Positions 28,297 through 37,500 of a stretch of 54,712 nucleotides of DNA are shown here, piece by piece (position 1 is the first letter of the stretch; every line of letters begins with the position of its first letter). The position numbers and the translations under genes are program-made. The stretch is from Pseudoalteromonas sp. NBT06-2 (GTDB taxonomy: Bacteria; Pseudomonadota; Gammaproteobacteria; Enterobacterales; Alteromonadaceae). The stretch spans positions 1 to 54,712 of the forward strand of contig NZ_NQMR01000052.1 of the NCBI RefSeq assembly GCF_002276045.1, in the 5' to 3' direction. A model generated the notes under the pieces. It was not told where the DNA came from, ran no database searches, and saw only the letters and a list, made by a program, of their open reading frames with translations.

Positions 28297-30366
28297 TTAT
28301 TGACAAGAACCTAAGTTACTCCAGACCTGCCATGGACCAGAATTTTGTTCTGGATTATCACCTTGGCTCCACCAGTTATTTTTATATTTAGTGCCATTAA
28401 GTGCTACTTCAGTACCCGATGAATAAACAGTACTTGCAGACCAAACCTCAAGTCCAGAACAACCTTGATTTGCTTCTGAAACTGAGACTGAATTTGTATA
28501 AGTGTCCGTTTTATTTCCAGTATCAGAAACTGTTAAAGATACTTGATAAGTTCCAGCTGAGGCATATGTATGACTCGGGTTTTTGCTAGCAGATGTATTG
28601 CCATCGCCAAAACTCCAATCATATGCAGTAACACCTTTATCATCAGTTGAATTATCGGTAAAATTAGCTGTTAGCTGTGAAGTAGATACACTGAATTTTG
28701 CTTTTGGTGCTTGGTTTTCATCTGGTCCTCCATTTTTACATTCTCCCTGATCTTGCCAAACATTAGTGAAAATCGTAGGTTTTGCACCAGTAGACCACCA
28801 TGTCGCTTTATATTTACGGTTATTATATGATGCAAGATCATCAGTCTTGTAGCTAGTAGTTGAGCTCCAAGCTGGATATCCATCACAGCTCACAGTGCCG
28901 ACCTTAACTTGAATTGTTTTGTGATCCGTTTGGCTCGCTGTATCTGTCACTGTAAGTGTTACATTGTATTCACCATCAGCAGAATAAGTATGGGTTGGGT
29001 TTTGTGACGTAGATGTCGCGCCATCACCAAAGCTCCAAGAGTAAACATTAATGCCTTTATCATCAGTTGAATTATCTGTAAAAGTAACTGACTTACCATT
29101 TATGCTATGACTAAAGTTTGCAATAGGCTTTTGATCTGTTGTACCACAGTTTGAATTTGCTAAATAATCACTGGCATTTTTGGCTTTAACAATACCATAA
29201 CCATAAGATGTATCTCTGCCAGATGCCCCTTTATCTTGTGCAGTATTATTTAATGCATTTCTAATATCTTGATTTGAACAACTTAAGTTATTTGACCAAA
29301 CGAGTGCTGCCACACCTGATACATGTGGTGTTGCCATAGAAGTTCCACTAATCGATTTATAAGCATTATTATTCCATGTTGAATTAACATTAACGCCTGG
29401 TGCAGCAATTTCTACTTGTGAATTATATTGAGAGAAAGATGCTTTTGTTCCTGAACTATCTACGGCTGCAACTGATACTACAGAATCATAAGATGCTGGG
29501 TATGACATTGAAGAGTTACCATCATTGCCTGCGGCGGCGATATGTAACATCCCACGGTTATAACTATTATCAAATGCTTGTTTTTCAGCTGTAGATGAGC
29601 CTCCACCACCTAAACTCATACTCGTAATGTTAGCGCCTGCTGCTTCACATTGATTGATCGCTGCAATTAAATCAGAGCCATATGCCCAGTTACCTGAATC
29701 GTTAAATACCTTTACAATATGTAAACCCAGTTGGCCAGATGGGTTGACACCAACGACACCTTGATTATTACCGCCTATTGCAGCGATTGTACCTGCAACA
29801 TGCGTTCCGTGGCCATTACCATCGTTATACCAATTACCAGTGTCATTTGAACCATAACCATCATCACCTGTCACACCTGTGTTAGGCAGATCTGGATGGT
29901 TTAATGTGTAACCTGTATCCATGATACATACTTTTCTGTTACTACTTTGGGAATCTGATAATTGTTGAGCTTGCACCATAGAAATACCGTAAGGGGTAGA
30001 TTCAGATAAAAGATAGCGTTTAGGATCCACTTCAACCAAACCCACATTTTCATCTTTAAGTAAAGCTGCTTTTTGCTCTGCGTTTAATTCAACAGCAATG
30101 GCATTTATATCAGATAAAGTATGAACTAATATTGCATTTACATTATTTGCTGTTGATTTCATTAATGAAAGCTTTGCAGCTTGAATACTATGTGCTGAAT
30201 TAGCTTCAGACTGCGCCTTAAAGATAGCGCTGTCATTTAAATGGACAATAAAGCGTTGGGCTTTATCTGTTGATTCTAATTGAGCACTTGTACTTGCTTG
30301 AATGCCTGATGTAATGAGAGATAAGGCAAACCCAGTTGCTAAACTAATTTTTGTTTTATTATTCAT
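28297..30366 (-). CDS. Secreted subtilisin-like protease with two PKD and two chitin-binding-like domains
   Basis: 689 aa. Domain order: signal peptide (1-25); I9 propeptide (about 38-120); S8 catalytic domain with Asp150 (CIMDTGY), His186 (GHGTHVAG) and Ser343 (GTSMATPHVSG); PKD domain (about 412-490); CBM5/12-like module (about 495-545, WSSTTSYKTDD, YKATWWSTG); second PKD (about 555-630); second CBM5/12-like module (about 637-689, YKNNWWSQGDNP). The two PKD-CBM units are clear internal duplications. It probably degrades protein in particulate or chitin-rich material outside the cell. Single gene with its own terminator; the long AT-rich upstream region may hold regulatory sites. Confidence 0.95.
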   Translation of the reverse strand: MNNKTKISLATGFALSLITSGIQASTSAQLESTDKAQRFIVHLNDSAIFKAQSEANSAHSIQAAKLSLMKSTANNVNAILVHTLSDINAIAVELNAEQKAALLKDENVGLVEVDPKRYLLSESTPYGISMVQAQQLSDSQSSNRKVCIMDTGYTLNHPDLPNTGVTGDDGYGSNDTGNWYNDGNGHGTHVAGTIAAIGGNNQGVVGVNPSGQLGLHIVKVFNDSGNWAYGSDLIAAINQCEAAGANITSMSLGGGGSSTAEKQAFDNSYNRGMLHIAAAGNDGNSSMSYPASYDSVVSVAAVDSSGTKASFSQYNSQVEIAAPGVNVNSTWNNNAYKSISGTSMATPHVSGVAALVWSNNLSCSNQDIRNALNNTAQDKGASGRDTSYGYGIVKAKNASDYLANSNCGTTDQKPIANFSHSINGKSVTFTDNSTDDKGINVYSWSFGDGATSTSQNPTHTYSADGEYNVTLTVTDTASQTDHKTIQVKVGTVSCDGYPAWSSTTSYKTDDLASYNNRKYKATWWSTGAKPTIFTNVWQDQGECKNGGPDENQAPKAKFSVSTSQLTANFTDNSTDDKGVTAYDWSFGDGNTSASKNPSHTYASAGTYQVSLTVSDTGNKTDTYTNSVSVSEANQGCSGLEVWSASTVYSSGTEVALNGTKYKNNWWSQGDNPEQNSGPWQVWSNLGSCQ

Positions 30367-31087
30367 TTTTCTAAGTTCTCTTTATTATTTTTAATATTGT
30401 TTTTAAAACTGCGTATTCATTTTATTGAATATACATAGCAATCAATTTAAATGTTAAATTGGTGTTAATTAATAAATAGGTTTTTTTGTTTTGTGTCAAA
30501 TCTGGGTAAATTTATTTGTATGAACGATTTAGTTGGTTTTTGTTTTTCATTGAAGGTCTTATTGTTGATGTATATATATTTATACGTTTAAATTTAATAT
30601 TTAATTTATTATTATTAATGGCTTATATTTTATTTTTGGTATTTTTTAAATTAATGTAAATTAAATTTTTATTTCGTAATTAATAACACCCAGTGTGTTT
30701 GATAGCTTTTAAATCTAAGTTATAATTATTTAGAATATTAAAGTGCATCAAAATTAATTTTAATATTAAAGTTGTTTAAATTGTGTAACGTAGGATTGAC
30801 ATTAATTTTTAATGTCATAACAGTTTTGTTTATTTTAAATGATACATTTATAAAAATGAATAATTAATTTAATAACATTTAATGTTTTGTATTAAATATT
30901 CACTATGTTAGTGTTTTAGTCGATAAATATAAAGTTTTCATACCTAAAATAACTTGTTATCCCAAAAAGTAGCAAGCCGATACACTAAATGATAGAGTTC
31001 GTGCAATTGTAATAAATCAGTAAAAGCACCTAGTTGATACTAAACTTAAAATAGGTTTAGGGGCGCACTTAACTTCGGAGAATAAAA
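30367..31087. other. Long AT-rich divergent intergenic region
   Basis: No gene or recognised RNA in these 721 bases. It separates the divergent subtilase and leucine dehydrogenase genes and must carry both promoters. It contains several near-palindromic AT tracts but no motif I can name. Confidence 0.5.
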
Positions 31088-32128
31088 GTGACTGTATTTA
31101 ATCAAGTTGAATTTGATAACCATGAACAAGTGGTTTTTTGTTCTGACAAAAAGTCAGGTTTAAAAGCCATTATCGCTGTACATAATACTAAACTGGGTCC
31201 TGCTGTAGGCGGTTGTCGTTTATGGGATTACGCAAGTGATGAAGATGCTGTTTATGATGTATTGCGTTTATCAAAAGGGATGACTTATAAAAATGCAGTT
31301 GCCCGCTTACCATTTGGTGGTGGCAAGTCTGTCATAATCGGTGACGCTAAAAAAATCAAATCAGAAGAATTATTCCGTGCTTTTGGTCGCCAGCTTGAGC
31401 GTTTAAATGGTAGCTACTATTCAGCTGAAGATGTAAACATTACGACAGGTGATGTTGCTATCATGAATAAAGAAACTAATTATGTTTTAGGTCTTGAAGG
31501 TAAAAGTGGAAACCCTTCACCTTTTACTGCTTTAGGTACTTTTTTAGGTATTAAAGCGGCGTTTAAGCATATTAATGGCCATGAAGATTTAAGTGGTGTT
31601 AAAGTTGCGGTTCAAGGTTTAGGTGCTGTGGCATATGGTTTATGTAAACATTTGTATTCAGTGGGTGTTGAATTATTCGTAACCGATATCAACCAAGCTG
31701 CAATTGAACGTGTTGTAAATGATTTTAATGCAATAGCTGTTGGTATAGATGAAATATATGACTTAGATGTTGATGTTTATGCACCATGTGCACTAGGTGC
31801 AACAGTAAATGATGAAACAATTCCACGCATTAAAGCAAAAATCATAGCGGGCTGTGCAAATAACCAGCTTGCTGAATGTCGTCATGGAGAAGTATTACGT
31901 GAAAAAGGTGTTTTATACGCACCTGATTATGTTATTAATGCAGGTGGTATTATCAATGTTTGGTATGAAACACATGAAGGCGGCTACAATGAAGCGGCAT
32001 CAACTAAACATGTAGAAGGTATTTATACTACTTTATGTGAAATATTTGAGCGCTCTCAAGCAGAAAAAAAATCCACGCATTTAATTGCTGATGAATTAGC
32101 GCAAGAGATTATTAAAAACGGTTTATAA
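31088..32128 (+). CDS. ldh: Leucine dehydrogenase (Glu/Leu/Phe/Val dehydrogenase family)
   Basis: This 346-aa NAD-dependent enzyme deaminates branched-chain amino acids to 2-oxo acids. The start is GTG at 31088, chosen for the CGGAG site nine bases before it. The glycine-rich substrate segment KLGPAVGGCR, the catalytic lysine motif ARLPFGGGKSV and the NAD-binding fold GVKVAVQGLGAVAYG are visible. Length matches leucine dehydrogenases (about 345-365). It stands alone before a MITE-like element. Valine dehydrogenase activity cannot be excluded. Confidence 0.92.
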   Translation: MTVFNQVEFDNHEQVVFCSDKKSGLKAIIAVHNTKLGPAVGGCRLWDYASDEDAVYDVLRLSKGMTYKNAVARLPFGGGKSVIIGDAKKIKSEELFRAFGRQLERLNGSYYSAEDVNITTGDVAIMNKETNYVLGLEGKSGNPSPFTALGTFLGIKAAFKHINGHEDLSGVKVAVQGLGAVAYGLCKHLYSVGVELFVTDINQAAIERVVNDFNAIAVGIDEIYDLDVDVYAPCALGATVNDETIPRIKAKIIAGCANNQLAECRHGEVLREKGVLYAPDYVINAGGIINVWYETHEGGYNEAASTKHVEGIYTTLCEIFERSQAEKKSTHLIADELAQEIIKNGL

Positions 32129-32183
32129 TATACTCTGCTAATTGGAAATTCAGGTTCAGAGCATGGGTATAAATCTATTGCAT

Positions 32184-32452
32184 ATATACCCAAGCTACTT
32201 GGAAATGCATGATTTCAGCGGGAGTTTAAATGGTCAAATACAAGACATTTATTGCAGGTAATGGTTATTCCCTTATCAACATAAATAACGCGGTAGTTGA
32301 CCATTTAAAACCCGCCCGTAGGGAATTTATCAGGTAAGTAATCACTACGTTACATTAGTTTGAAAGGCAATAAGCATTCCTAAAATGATGTGCCTTGTGC
32401 TAACTCACCTGATAAATTCTGAAACAAGCATTATCAAGTGGCTTGGGTATAT
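32184..32452. repeat. MITE-like element with nested hairpins
   Basis: The ends ATATACCCAAGCTACTTG and CAAGTGGCTTGGGTATAT are inverted; with interruptions the outer stem runs over 30 bp. Inside are two further stems: GCGGGAGTTTAAATGGTCAA (32218-32237) with its inverse at 32297-32315, and AATTTATCAGGT (32324-32335) with its inverse at 32407-32418. The second encloses AAGGCA/TGCCTT. There is no coding capacity. The whole could fold into a branched, cloverleaf-like structure. A 57-bp core copy lies at 28131-28187. Confidence 0.85.
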
Positions 32453-32491
32453 TTATTATTACTACTATGTGGTGTAAAGAATATAAATGAT

Positions 32492-32520
32492 AAAATCCTC
32501 GTATATTACGGGGATTTTTG
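32492..32520 (+). terminator. Intrinsic terminator or attenuator before the acetyltransferase gene
   Basis: AAAATCCTCGTA pairs with TACGGGGATTTT around TAT, followed by TTG. It ends only 16 bases before the ATG at 32536, so it either ends upstream transcription or attenuates this gene. Confidence 0.75.
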
Positions 32521-32535
32521 TTATTAGGAATTAAT

Positions 32536-33195
32536 ATGAATAATGTGACTAAAATAGATCTAAGCAAATGGGAAAGAGCACAACATTTTGAGTTCTTTAA
32601 AAGCTTTTCTGATCCTTATTTTAATGTTACAGCAAATATAAATGTTAAAGATTTGTTTGTATTTGCAAAAAGTACTGGGGTTTCATTTTTTCACAGCTAT
32701 TTATTTTTAACGCTTAAAGTAGCAAATAATTATCAGCCCATGCGTTTACGTATTAAAAATGATGAAGTATTACTGGTAAAGCCAGTCAATGCCAGTGTTG
32801 TTCAGCTATGCAATGACGAGTCTTTTAGATTTAGCTATATTGATTTTGACAATGAATTTAATCAATTTGATATAAAAGCAAAATTAGCAGCTAATAAAGC
32901 TAAAATAGCGCCCTTTTTTTCAAATGATTTTAACAACAATGAGGGTCAGCTCAATACACTTCATATTTCGGTATTGCCTTGGCTTAATTTTACTTCATTT
33001 AAGCATGCTACACATTTACCTAATGAACTGGGGATCCCTAAAATGGTGTTTGGAGCATATGATGCTGAAACAGGAAAAATGCCATTATCAATAGAAGTAC
33101 ATCATGCGTTGATGGATGGTATTCATATCGCTAAATTTGTTAATCAATTACAAACATATTTAAATGAACCACAGTTTCATATCATGACAAGTTAA
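32536..33195 (+). CDS. Chloramphenicol acetyltransferase-like protein (type A CAT fold)
   Basis: The ATG at 32536 with TAGGAA upstream gives 219 aa, the length of CAT monomers (213-220). The catalytic signature HHALMDGIH fits HHxxxDG, and SFFHSYLFLTLKVANNY and VLPWLNFTSF are family-typical. CAT enzymes are trimers that acetylate chloramphenicol from acetyl-CoA. Chromosomal environmental relatives often have other or unknown acceptors, so resistance should not be assumed. It stands alone after an intrinsic terminator. Confidence 0.88.
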   Translation: MNNVTKIDLSKWERAQHFEFFKSFSDPYFNVTANINVKDLFVFAKSTGVSFFHSYLFLTLKVANNYQPMRLRIKNDEVLLVKPVNASVVQLCNDESFRFSYIDFDNEFNQFDIKAKLAANKAKIAPFFSNDFNNNEGQLNTLHISVLPWLNFTSFKHATHLPNELGIPKMVFGAYDAETGKMPLSIEVHHALMDGIHIAKFVNQLQTYLNEPQFHIMTS

Positions 33196-33196
33196 A

Positions 33197-33212
33197 CGAG
33201 ACTAAAGTCTCG
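33197..33212. terminator. Hairpin between convergent genes
   Basis: CGAGACTAAAGTCTCG is a 16-base palindrome just after the acetyltransferase stop and before the cmoB stop. It lacks a strong T-run on either strand. Confidence 0.4.
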
Positions 33213-33239
33213 CCTACGAATAGATAAACAGGTGTCGAC

Positions 33240-34208
33240 TTAAACTTTAGCAATAAATATAGCTCTTAGTGGAGCCGGATAACCTTCGATCGTTTTTGAT
33301 TTGTCGTTAGGATCTAAAAAACTATCTAAAGATTCGGTTTCTATCCAATCTGTTACACGTTGTTCTCCTAAAGATGTTGTATCTTCATTCACAACTTTAA
33401 TATCCTTAAAACCAACACGTGTCATCCATAATTTTAATGCGTCACAACTTGGAATATACCATACGTTACGCATTTTTGCATAACGATCAGTTGGCATTAA
33501 TACCGCTTGTTCGTCACCTTCAATCACTAAAGTTTCTAAAATTAATTCGCCACCAGGTTTTAATTGCGCTTTTAATTGTACTAAAAAGTCAATTGGAGAG
33601 CGGCGGTGGTATAAAACCCCCATAGAAAACACTGCATCAAAAGCTTTCAGTTGTGGTAATGCTTCAACGCCAATAGGAATTAAATGTACTTTAGGATCTG
33701 GATTAAAATGTTTTATAGCATGGAATTGACATAAGAATAGATCTGTTGGATCTATGCCAACAACAAAATTAGCGCCTTCACCTCGCATTCTCCACAAGTG
33801 ATAACCACTACCACAACCAATATCGAGCACGGTTTTACCTTCAAGAGGAGAAATATGCGCTAACAAACGATCCCACTTCCAATCACTACGCCATTCAGTA
33901 TCAATATGAATGCCATGAATATGATAAGGTCCTTTGCGCCAAGGCATCATGCGTTTTAATAAATGGGTTATTTTTTTATCATGGCCAGCGATTAATTCAT
34001 CAGCAGTGCCAAATTCAACTTTTTCAGTAATATTTATATTTTTGGTATTAGTCTGAGGTAAGTTTTTTAAAACCTTTTCCCATTTAGGTAAATCACCATG
34101 TGCAGCTTCATCTTGCCATTCACGTAATTGTGTTGGTAGTGTTTCTAGCCAAGGGCTAAGTTCAGTTTGCGCAATTTGAGCGTAAAACGCTTTAAAATTA
34201 TTGTCCAT
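33240..34208 (-). CDS. cmoB: tRNA U34 carboxymethyltransferase
   Basis: CmoB transfers a carboxymethyl group from carboxy-SAM to 5-hydroxyuridine at the wobble position of tRNAs, giving cmo5U. The 322-aa protein (E. coli 323) has the SAM motif [29 protein letters not shown] and WRSDWKWDR, all characteristic of CmoB. It lies 20 bases after cmoA on the same strand, the usual cmoAB operon. Confidence 0.97.
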   Translation of the reverse strand: MDNNFKAFYAQIAQTELSPWLETLPTQLREWQDEAAHGDLPKWEKVLKNLPQTNTKNINITEKVEFGTADELIAGHDKKITHLLKRMMPWRKGPYHIHGIHIDTEWRSDWKWDRLLAHISPLEGKTVLDIGCGSGYHLWRMRGEGANFVVGIDPTDLFLCQFHAIKHFNPDPKVHLIPIGVEALPQLKAFDAVFSMGVLYHRRSPIDFLVQLKAQLKPGGELILETLVIEGDEQAVLMPTDRYAKMRNVWYIPSCDALKLWMTRVGFKDIKVVNEDTTSLGEQRVTDWIETESLDSFLDPNDKSKTIEGYPAPLRAIFIAKV

Positions 34209-34228
34209 CTATAAACCTATTCAAAAAT

Positions 34229-34954
34229 CTATTTAATTGCTATTAAAGAGCAAAAATTGAAACACTGATACCAGACTTGTGTTTGGGAAAATCCGATATT
34301 TTGTAATCGTGTTAAATGACTGCTTAAAGTATCTGGCTGCATAACATTTTCAATTGCTGTGCGTTTTTGGCTAATTTCAAGTTCTGAGTAACCATTAGCA
34401 CGTTTAAAGTCGTGATGAAGGTCAATGAGTAATTCGTTGGTTTGTTCATTTTCACCGCGAATTTTTTCGCTCAATAATAATATGCCACCAGGATTTAGAC
34501 CTTTATAAATTTCTTCAAACAAGCTAAGTCGTTGCTCTTTAGGTATAAATTGTAAAGTGAAGTTTAACACAACAACGGATGCATTTTTGATTTCACATTC
34601 TGTAATATCACTAAGTCTTACATCAACAGGGATATCTGAGCGAAAACCTTCTAAGTGTAATTTACAGCGTTCAACCATAGGTTGAGAATTATCTAATGCG
34701 ATAATTTGACAGTTTTCTTTGTTGATATTACGTCGCATGTTTAAAGTGACTGCGCCTAACGAACAACCAAGATCATAAATATTCGAGTTATTTTGTGCAT
34801 ACTGACCAGCAAGCTTACCCATAGTGCTGACTATTGTTGTGTAGCCAGGCACTGAACGTTGTATCATATCAGGAAATACTTCGACCACTTTTGCATCAAA
34901 ACTAAAATCTTCTACTACTTGTTTATTAGCATATATGTTGTCTTTAATAGTCAC
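34229..34954 (-). CDS. cmoA: Carboxy-S-adenosyl-L-methionine synthase
   Basis: CmoA makes carboxy-SAM from SAM and prephenate for use by CmoB. The 241-aa protein (E. coli 247) starts at GTG. Recognised segments are [33 protein letters not shown] (SAM binding) and [12 protein letters not shown]. First gene of the cmoAB operon. Confidence 0.96.
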   Translation of the reverse strand: MTIKDNIYANKQVVEDFSFDAKVVEVFPDMIQRSVPGYTTIVSTMGKLAGQYAQNNSNIYDLGCSLGAVTLNMRRNINKENCQIIALDNSQPMVERCKLHLEGFRSDIPVDVRLSDITECEIKNASVVVLNFTLQFIPKEQRLSLFEEIYKGLNPGGILLLSEKIRGENEQTNELLIDLHHDFKRANGYSELEISQKRTAIENVMQPDTLSSHLTRLQNIGFSQTQVWYQCFNFCSLIAIK

Positions 34955-35133
34955 TATTTACACTCATTCAATATCAATTGCGCTATTTTACGCATTTTGT
35001 TTGGATTAGTCAGCGTTAAAGTGATATTTATCACTTTGGAATATTTACTAATAATGTGATCCTAACATTCAATTTCCTTAAAAGTAGGTTAGACTTCTAC
35101 TAGTTGAGTTAAATCATGTTCTAGAGAGGATAA

Positions 35134-35820
35134 ATGAAAAAGAATAAAATAATTACAACTGATGATATTCTCGTAACCTTATGTCAGTCTTTTACTGAGG
35201 TTTTATCTACAGCCAGTGGTAATATAATAAACTATTCGGCTATGGTACAAAAAATTACCAAAACATGTTTACGGCCAGATATTGGCTGTTTTGTATTATT
35301 TGATGGCGGTTTTAATGGCATAGTTGTATCTAACTTTACTGCGCAAGCAGCAATAGAAATTTATCAAGACTATATGCGAAATATGGGCATGCCAGAGTCT
35401 GAAATAGCAAGCAGCCATATGTCGGATGATGTTTCAAACGTTATGGGTGAATTAATGAATCAAATTGTAGGTGATTTCACGGGTAAAGTGAGAGATCAAC
35501 TACATACATCTATCACTCAAAATCAACCGAAAATGATGGCAATAAATAAGCTTGTGCAAATTTCAGTTGATACAACTATGGATAGACCACAAGCTAGACG
35601 CGTAACTTTTACAACAAAAAATCAGAATATATTTTATGTTGAGCTTGCCATGGATAAAACAGAGTTTATTAAATTACATGACTTTGATATTGCTGAAGCA
35701 ATCGATCCTGATGAAGTAATCGAGCGAGAAGCTAAAAATAATAAAGCAGAGGTAGTTAAAGATGAAACACCAGCAGTGGATGATATTGATGATGATTTTA
35801 TGGCTGAATTAGGCCTGTAA
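35134..35820 (+). CDS. DUF3334 protein, CheX/CheC-like
   Basis: This 228-aa protein has an AGAGAGGA site before the ATG. I recognise it as the DUF3334 family of Alteromonadales and Vibrio. The motif VMGELMNQIVGDFTGKV fits the ExxNxxxG helix of CheC/CheX phosphatases, so it may act on a CheY-like protein or bind a similar partner; this is inference. The C-terminal 35 residues are acidic (DDIDDDFMAELGL), a possible docking tail. It stands alone and a long hairpin follows the stop. Confidence 0.75.
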   Translation: MKKNKIITTDDILVTLCQSFTEVLSTASGNIINYSAMVQKITKTCLRPDIGCFVLFDGGFNGIVVSNFTAQAAIEIYQDYMRNMGMPESEIASSHMSDDVSNVMGELMNQIVGDFTGKVRDQLHTSITQNQPKMMAINKLVQISVDTTMDRPQARRVTFTTKNQNIFYVELAMDKTEFIKLHDFDIAEAIDPDEVIEREAKNNKAEVVKDETPAVDDIDDDFMAELGL

Positions 35821-35833
35821 ATAGACTAAATTA

Positions 35834-35870
35834 TGTTCATTCATTATTCGTTAATTATAATGAGTGAACA
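35834..35870 (+). terminator. Hairpin after the DUF3334 gene
   Basis: TGTTCATTCATTAT and ATAATGAGTGAACA form a 14-bp stem with one mismatch. The T-run that follows is weak, so termination is likely but not certain. Confidence 0.5.
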
Positions 35871-36070
35871 GCTTGTATTTTAAATTTTGATATTTCAATA
35901 TTATTACTCACCTTAAAGTTACTTCGTTTATTTCGTACTATTTTAAAGTAAATATTTACTATACTAATCAATAAGTATTAATTATTTGCTTTAACTGATA
36001 ATACACTGGCTATCTATTTTAAAATAAGTTAAAAAACAGAGGTATATAAGTTATTAAGTGGAGAAGTATT

Positions 36071-36364
36071 ATGATCAAAGTGATTATTGAACGTATTATC
36101 GCAGATGATATGGAGTCAACTTATGATGTAGAATTAAAAAAAACTCTGACTGCTGTAATGGGTGCTAAAGGGTTTATTTCTGGTACATCTTATATTGATA
36201 TCAATAATAAAAATAAACGAACTATTATAACCGATTGGCAAAATATAGAGTGTTGGAAGCGTTGGCAAAAATCGGAAGTAAGAATTGAGGCTAATAGCCA
36301 AATACGCTTAATGCTGTCACAGGAGGAAGTGGTTAAAACTTTAGAATCTCAACCACTTGCTTAA
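36071..36364 (+). CDS. Antibiotic-biosynthesis-monooxygenase (ABM)-domain protein
   Basis: This 97-aa protein with a GGAG site before the ATG has the small ferredoxin-like ABM fold: a start strand KVIIERIIADDM, GAKGFISGTSYIDINN and TITDWQN...CWKRWQKS. Such proteins range from quinol monooxygenases to haem-degrading enzymes and plain dimeric binders. No catalytic residues identify which. Single gene facing the convergent crotonase. Confidence 0.7.
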   Translation: MIKVIIERIIADDMESTYDVELKKTLTAVMGAKGFISGTSYIDINNKNKRTIITDWQNIECWKRWQKSEVRIEANSQIRLMLSQEEVVKTLESQPLA

Positions 36365-36380
36365 TTAACCTCAACTCGGA

Positions 36381-37148
36381 TTAATTAAAATTAGGTTGTC
36401 GTTTCTCAACAAAAGCTGTTAAAGCCTCTTTTGCTTCGGGAGATTGTAGCCTTTGAATAAATAACTCACCTTCGCCTAAAATTGTTTGTTCTATTTGATT
36501 TACAATATTAGCTTTCATAATATGTTTTGAAGCCTGTATTGCTGCGGGTGGTTGATTTGCCATTTTTATTGCTACATCAAGCGTATTTTGTAAGCATTGA
36601 CCTAAATTACAAATTTGATTGATAATACCAAATTCATTTGCTTGTGATTCATTAAAGCCTTCTCCAAGCATTAACAATTGAGCACTTTTTTTTTGACCTA
36701 TTAACATAGGTAAAATTAAACTGGAGCCACCTTCAGGAGTACATCCTAAACTTACAAATGGCATCTTAAATAAAGCCCCCTCAGATGCAACAATATAGTC
36801 GCAATGTAAAAGCATGGTAGTACCAATGCCAATTGCAGAACCAGATACGCCGGCAATTAAGGGTTTTGTGAGTCTATTTAAGGTGAGCAAAAATATGAAT
36901 ACATCTGCTTGAGTGCTGGTAGGTGGATTATTTATAAAGTCATTTATATCATTTCCAGCACAAAAGTCATTTTCATCACCTGTGAGCATTATCACATGAA
37001 TAAGATTGTCTTCTTCAGCTTCGAGTAAAAATTGTGTTAAATCCCGATACATTTGCTCAGTAAGTGCATTTTTGTATTTAGGACGATTAAACTGAATATG
37101 CCTTATATTATTATTTATTGTTTCGGCAATGATTAATGCTTGGTTCAT
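36381..37148 (-). CDS. Enoyl-CoA hydratase/isomerase (crotonase) family protein
   Basis: This 255-aa cytoplasmic protein has both oxyanion-hole segments, FCAGNDINDF and AGVSGSAIGIGTTML. At SLGCTPEGGSS it carries the single glutamate position typical of isomerase or acyl-CoA hydratase subfamilies. It has no fatty-acid or amino-acid degradation gene next to it, so the substrate is open. It is the last clearly chromosomal gene before the mobile island. Confidence 0.88.
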   Translation of the reverse strand: MNQALIIAETINNNIRHIQFNRPKYKNALTEQMYRDLTQFLLEAEEDNLIHVIMLTGDENDFCAGNDINDFINNPPTSTQADVFIFLLTLNRLTKPLIAGVSGSAIGIGTTMLLHCDYIVASEGALFKMPFVSLGCTPEGGSSLILPMLIGQKKSAQLLMLGEGFNESQANEFGIINQICNLGQCLQNTLDVAIKMANQPPAAIQASKHIMKANIVNQIEQTILGEGELFIQRLQSPEAKEALTAFVEKRQPNFN

Positions 37149-37500
37149 ACTTGGACCTTTGAAAATTAATCTATGAGTTAGGTATTCAGATTAATATTAA
37201 GTTTTAAATAAAGCAAACATGTTTAATAAAAGAACAATCTCATGTTAAAAAAAGGCTATCTCCTTGATCAAGTAAAACTAAAAATAATCTCATATCTAAC
37301 TCAATTTGGTGATATTGAGGTTGCATATGTTCACATAATTTATAAAAAGCTTTATGTAGTACTCCTAACAAAAAAAATAATCAATTTTCTAAATGTGCTG
37401 CTTTTTAAATGCTATAGCTTGTTTATGATTCATTTATATGTTGATAATTGTCAATACTTTGTTACGCTGTTTATATATACAGCTAATGTAAGGGTGGATT
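37149..37500. other. Left boundary region of the mobile island
   Basis: AT-rich, 352 bases. A 92-codon frame at 37242-37520 is low-complexity and not believed. The AAGGGTGG ribosome site of the first recombinase gene lies at about 37490-37497. The left attachment site of the island probably lies here, but I cannot find its exact repeat. Confidence 0.5.
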
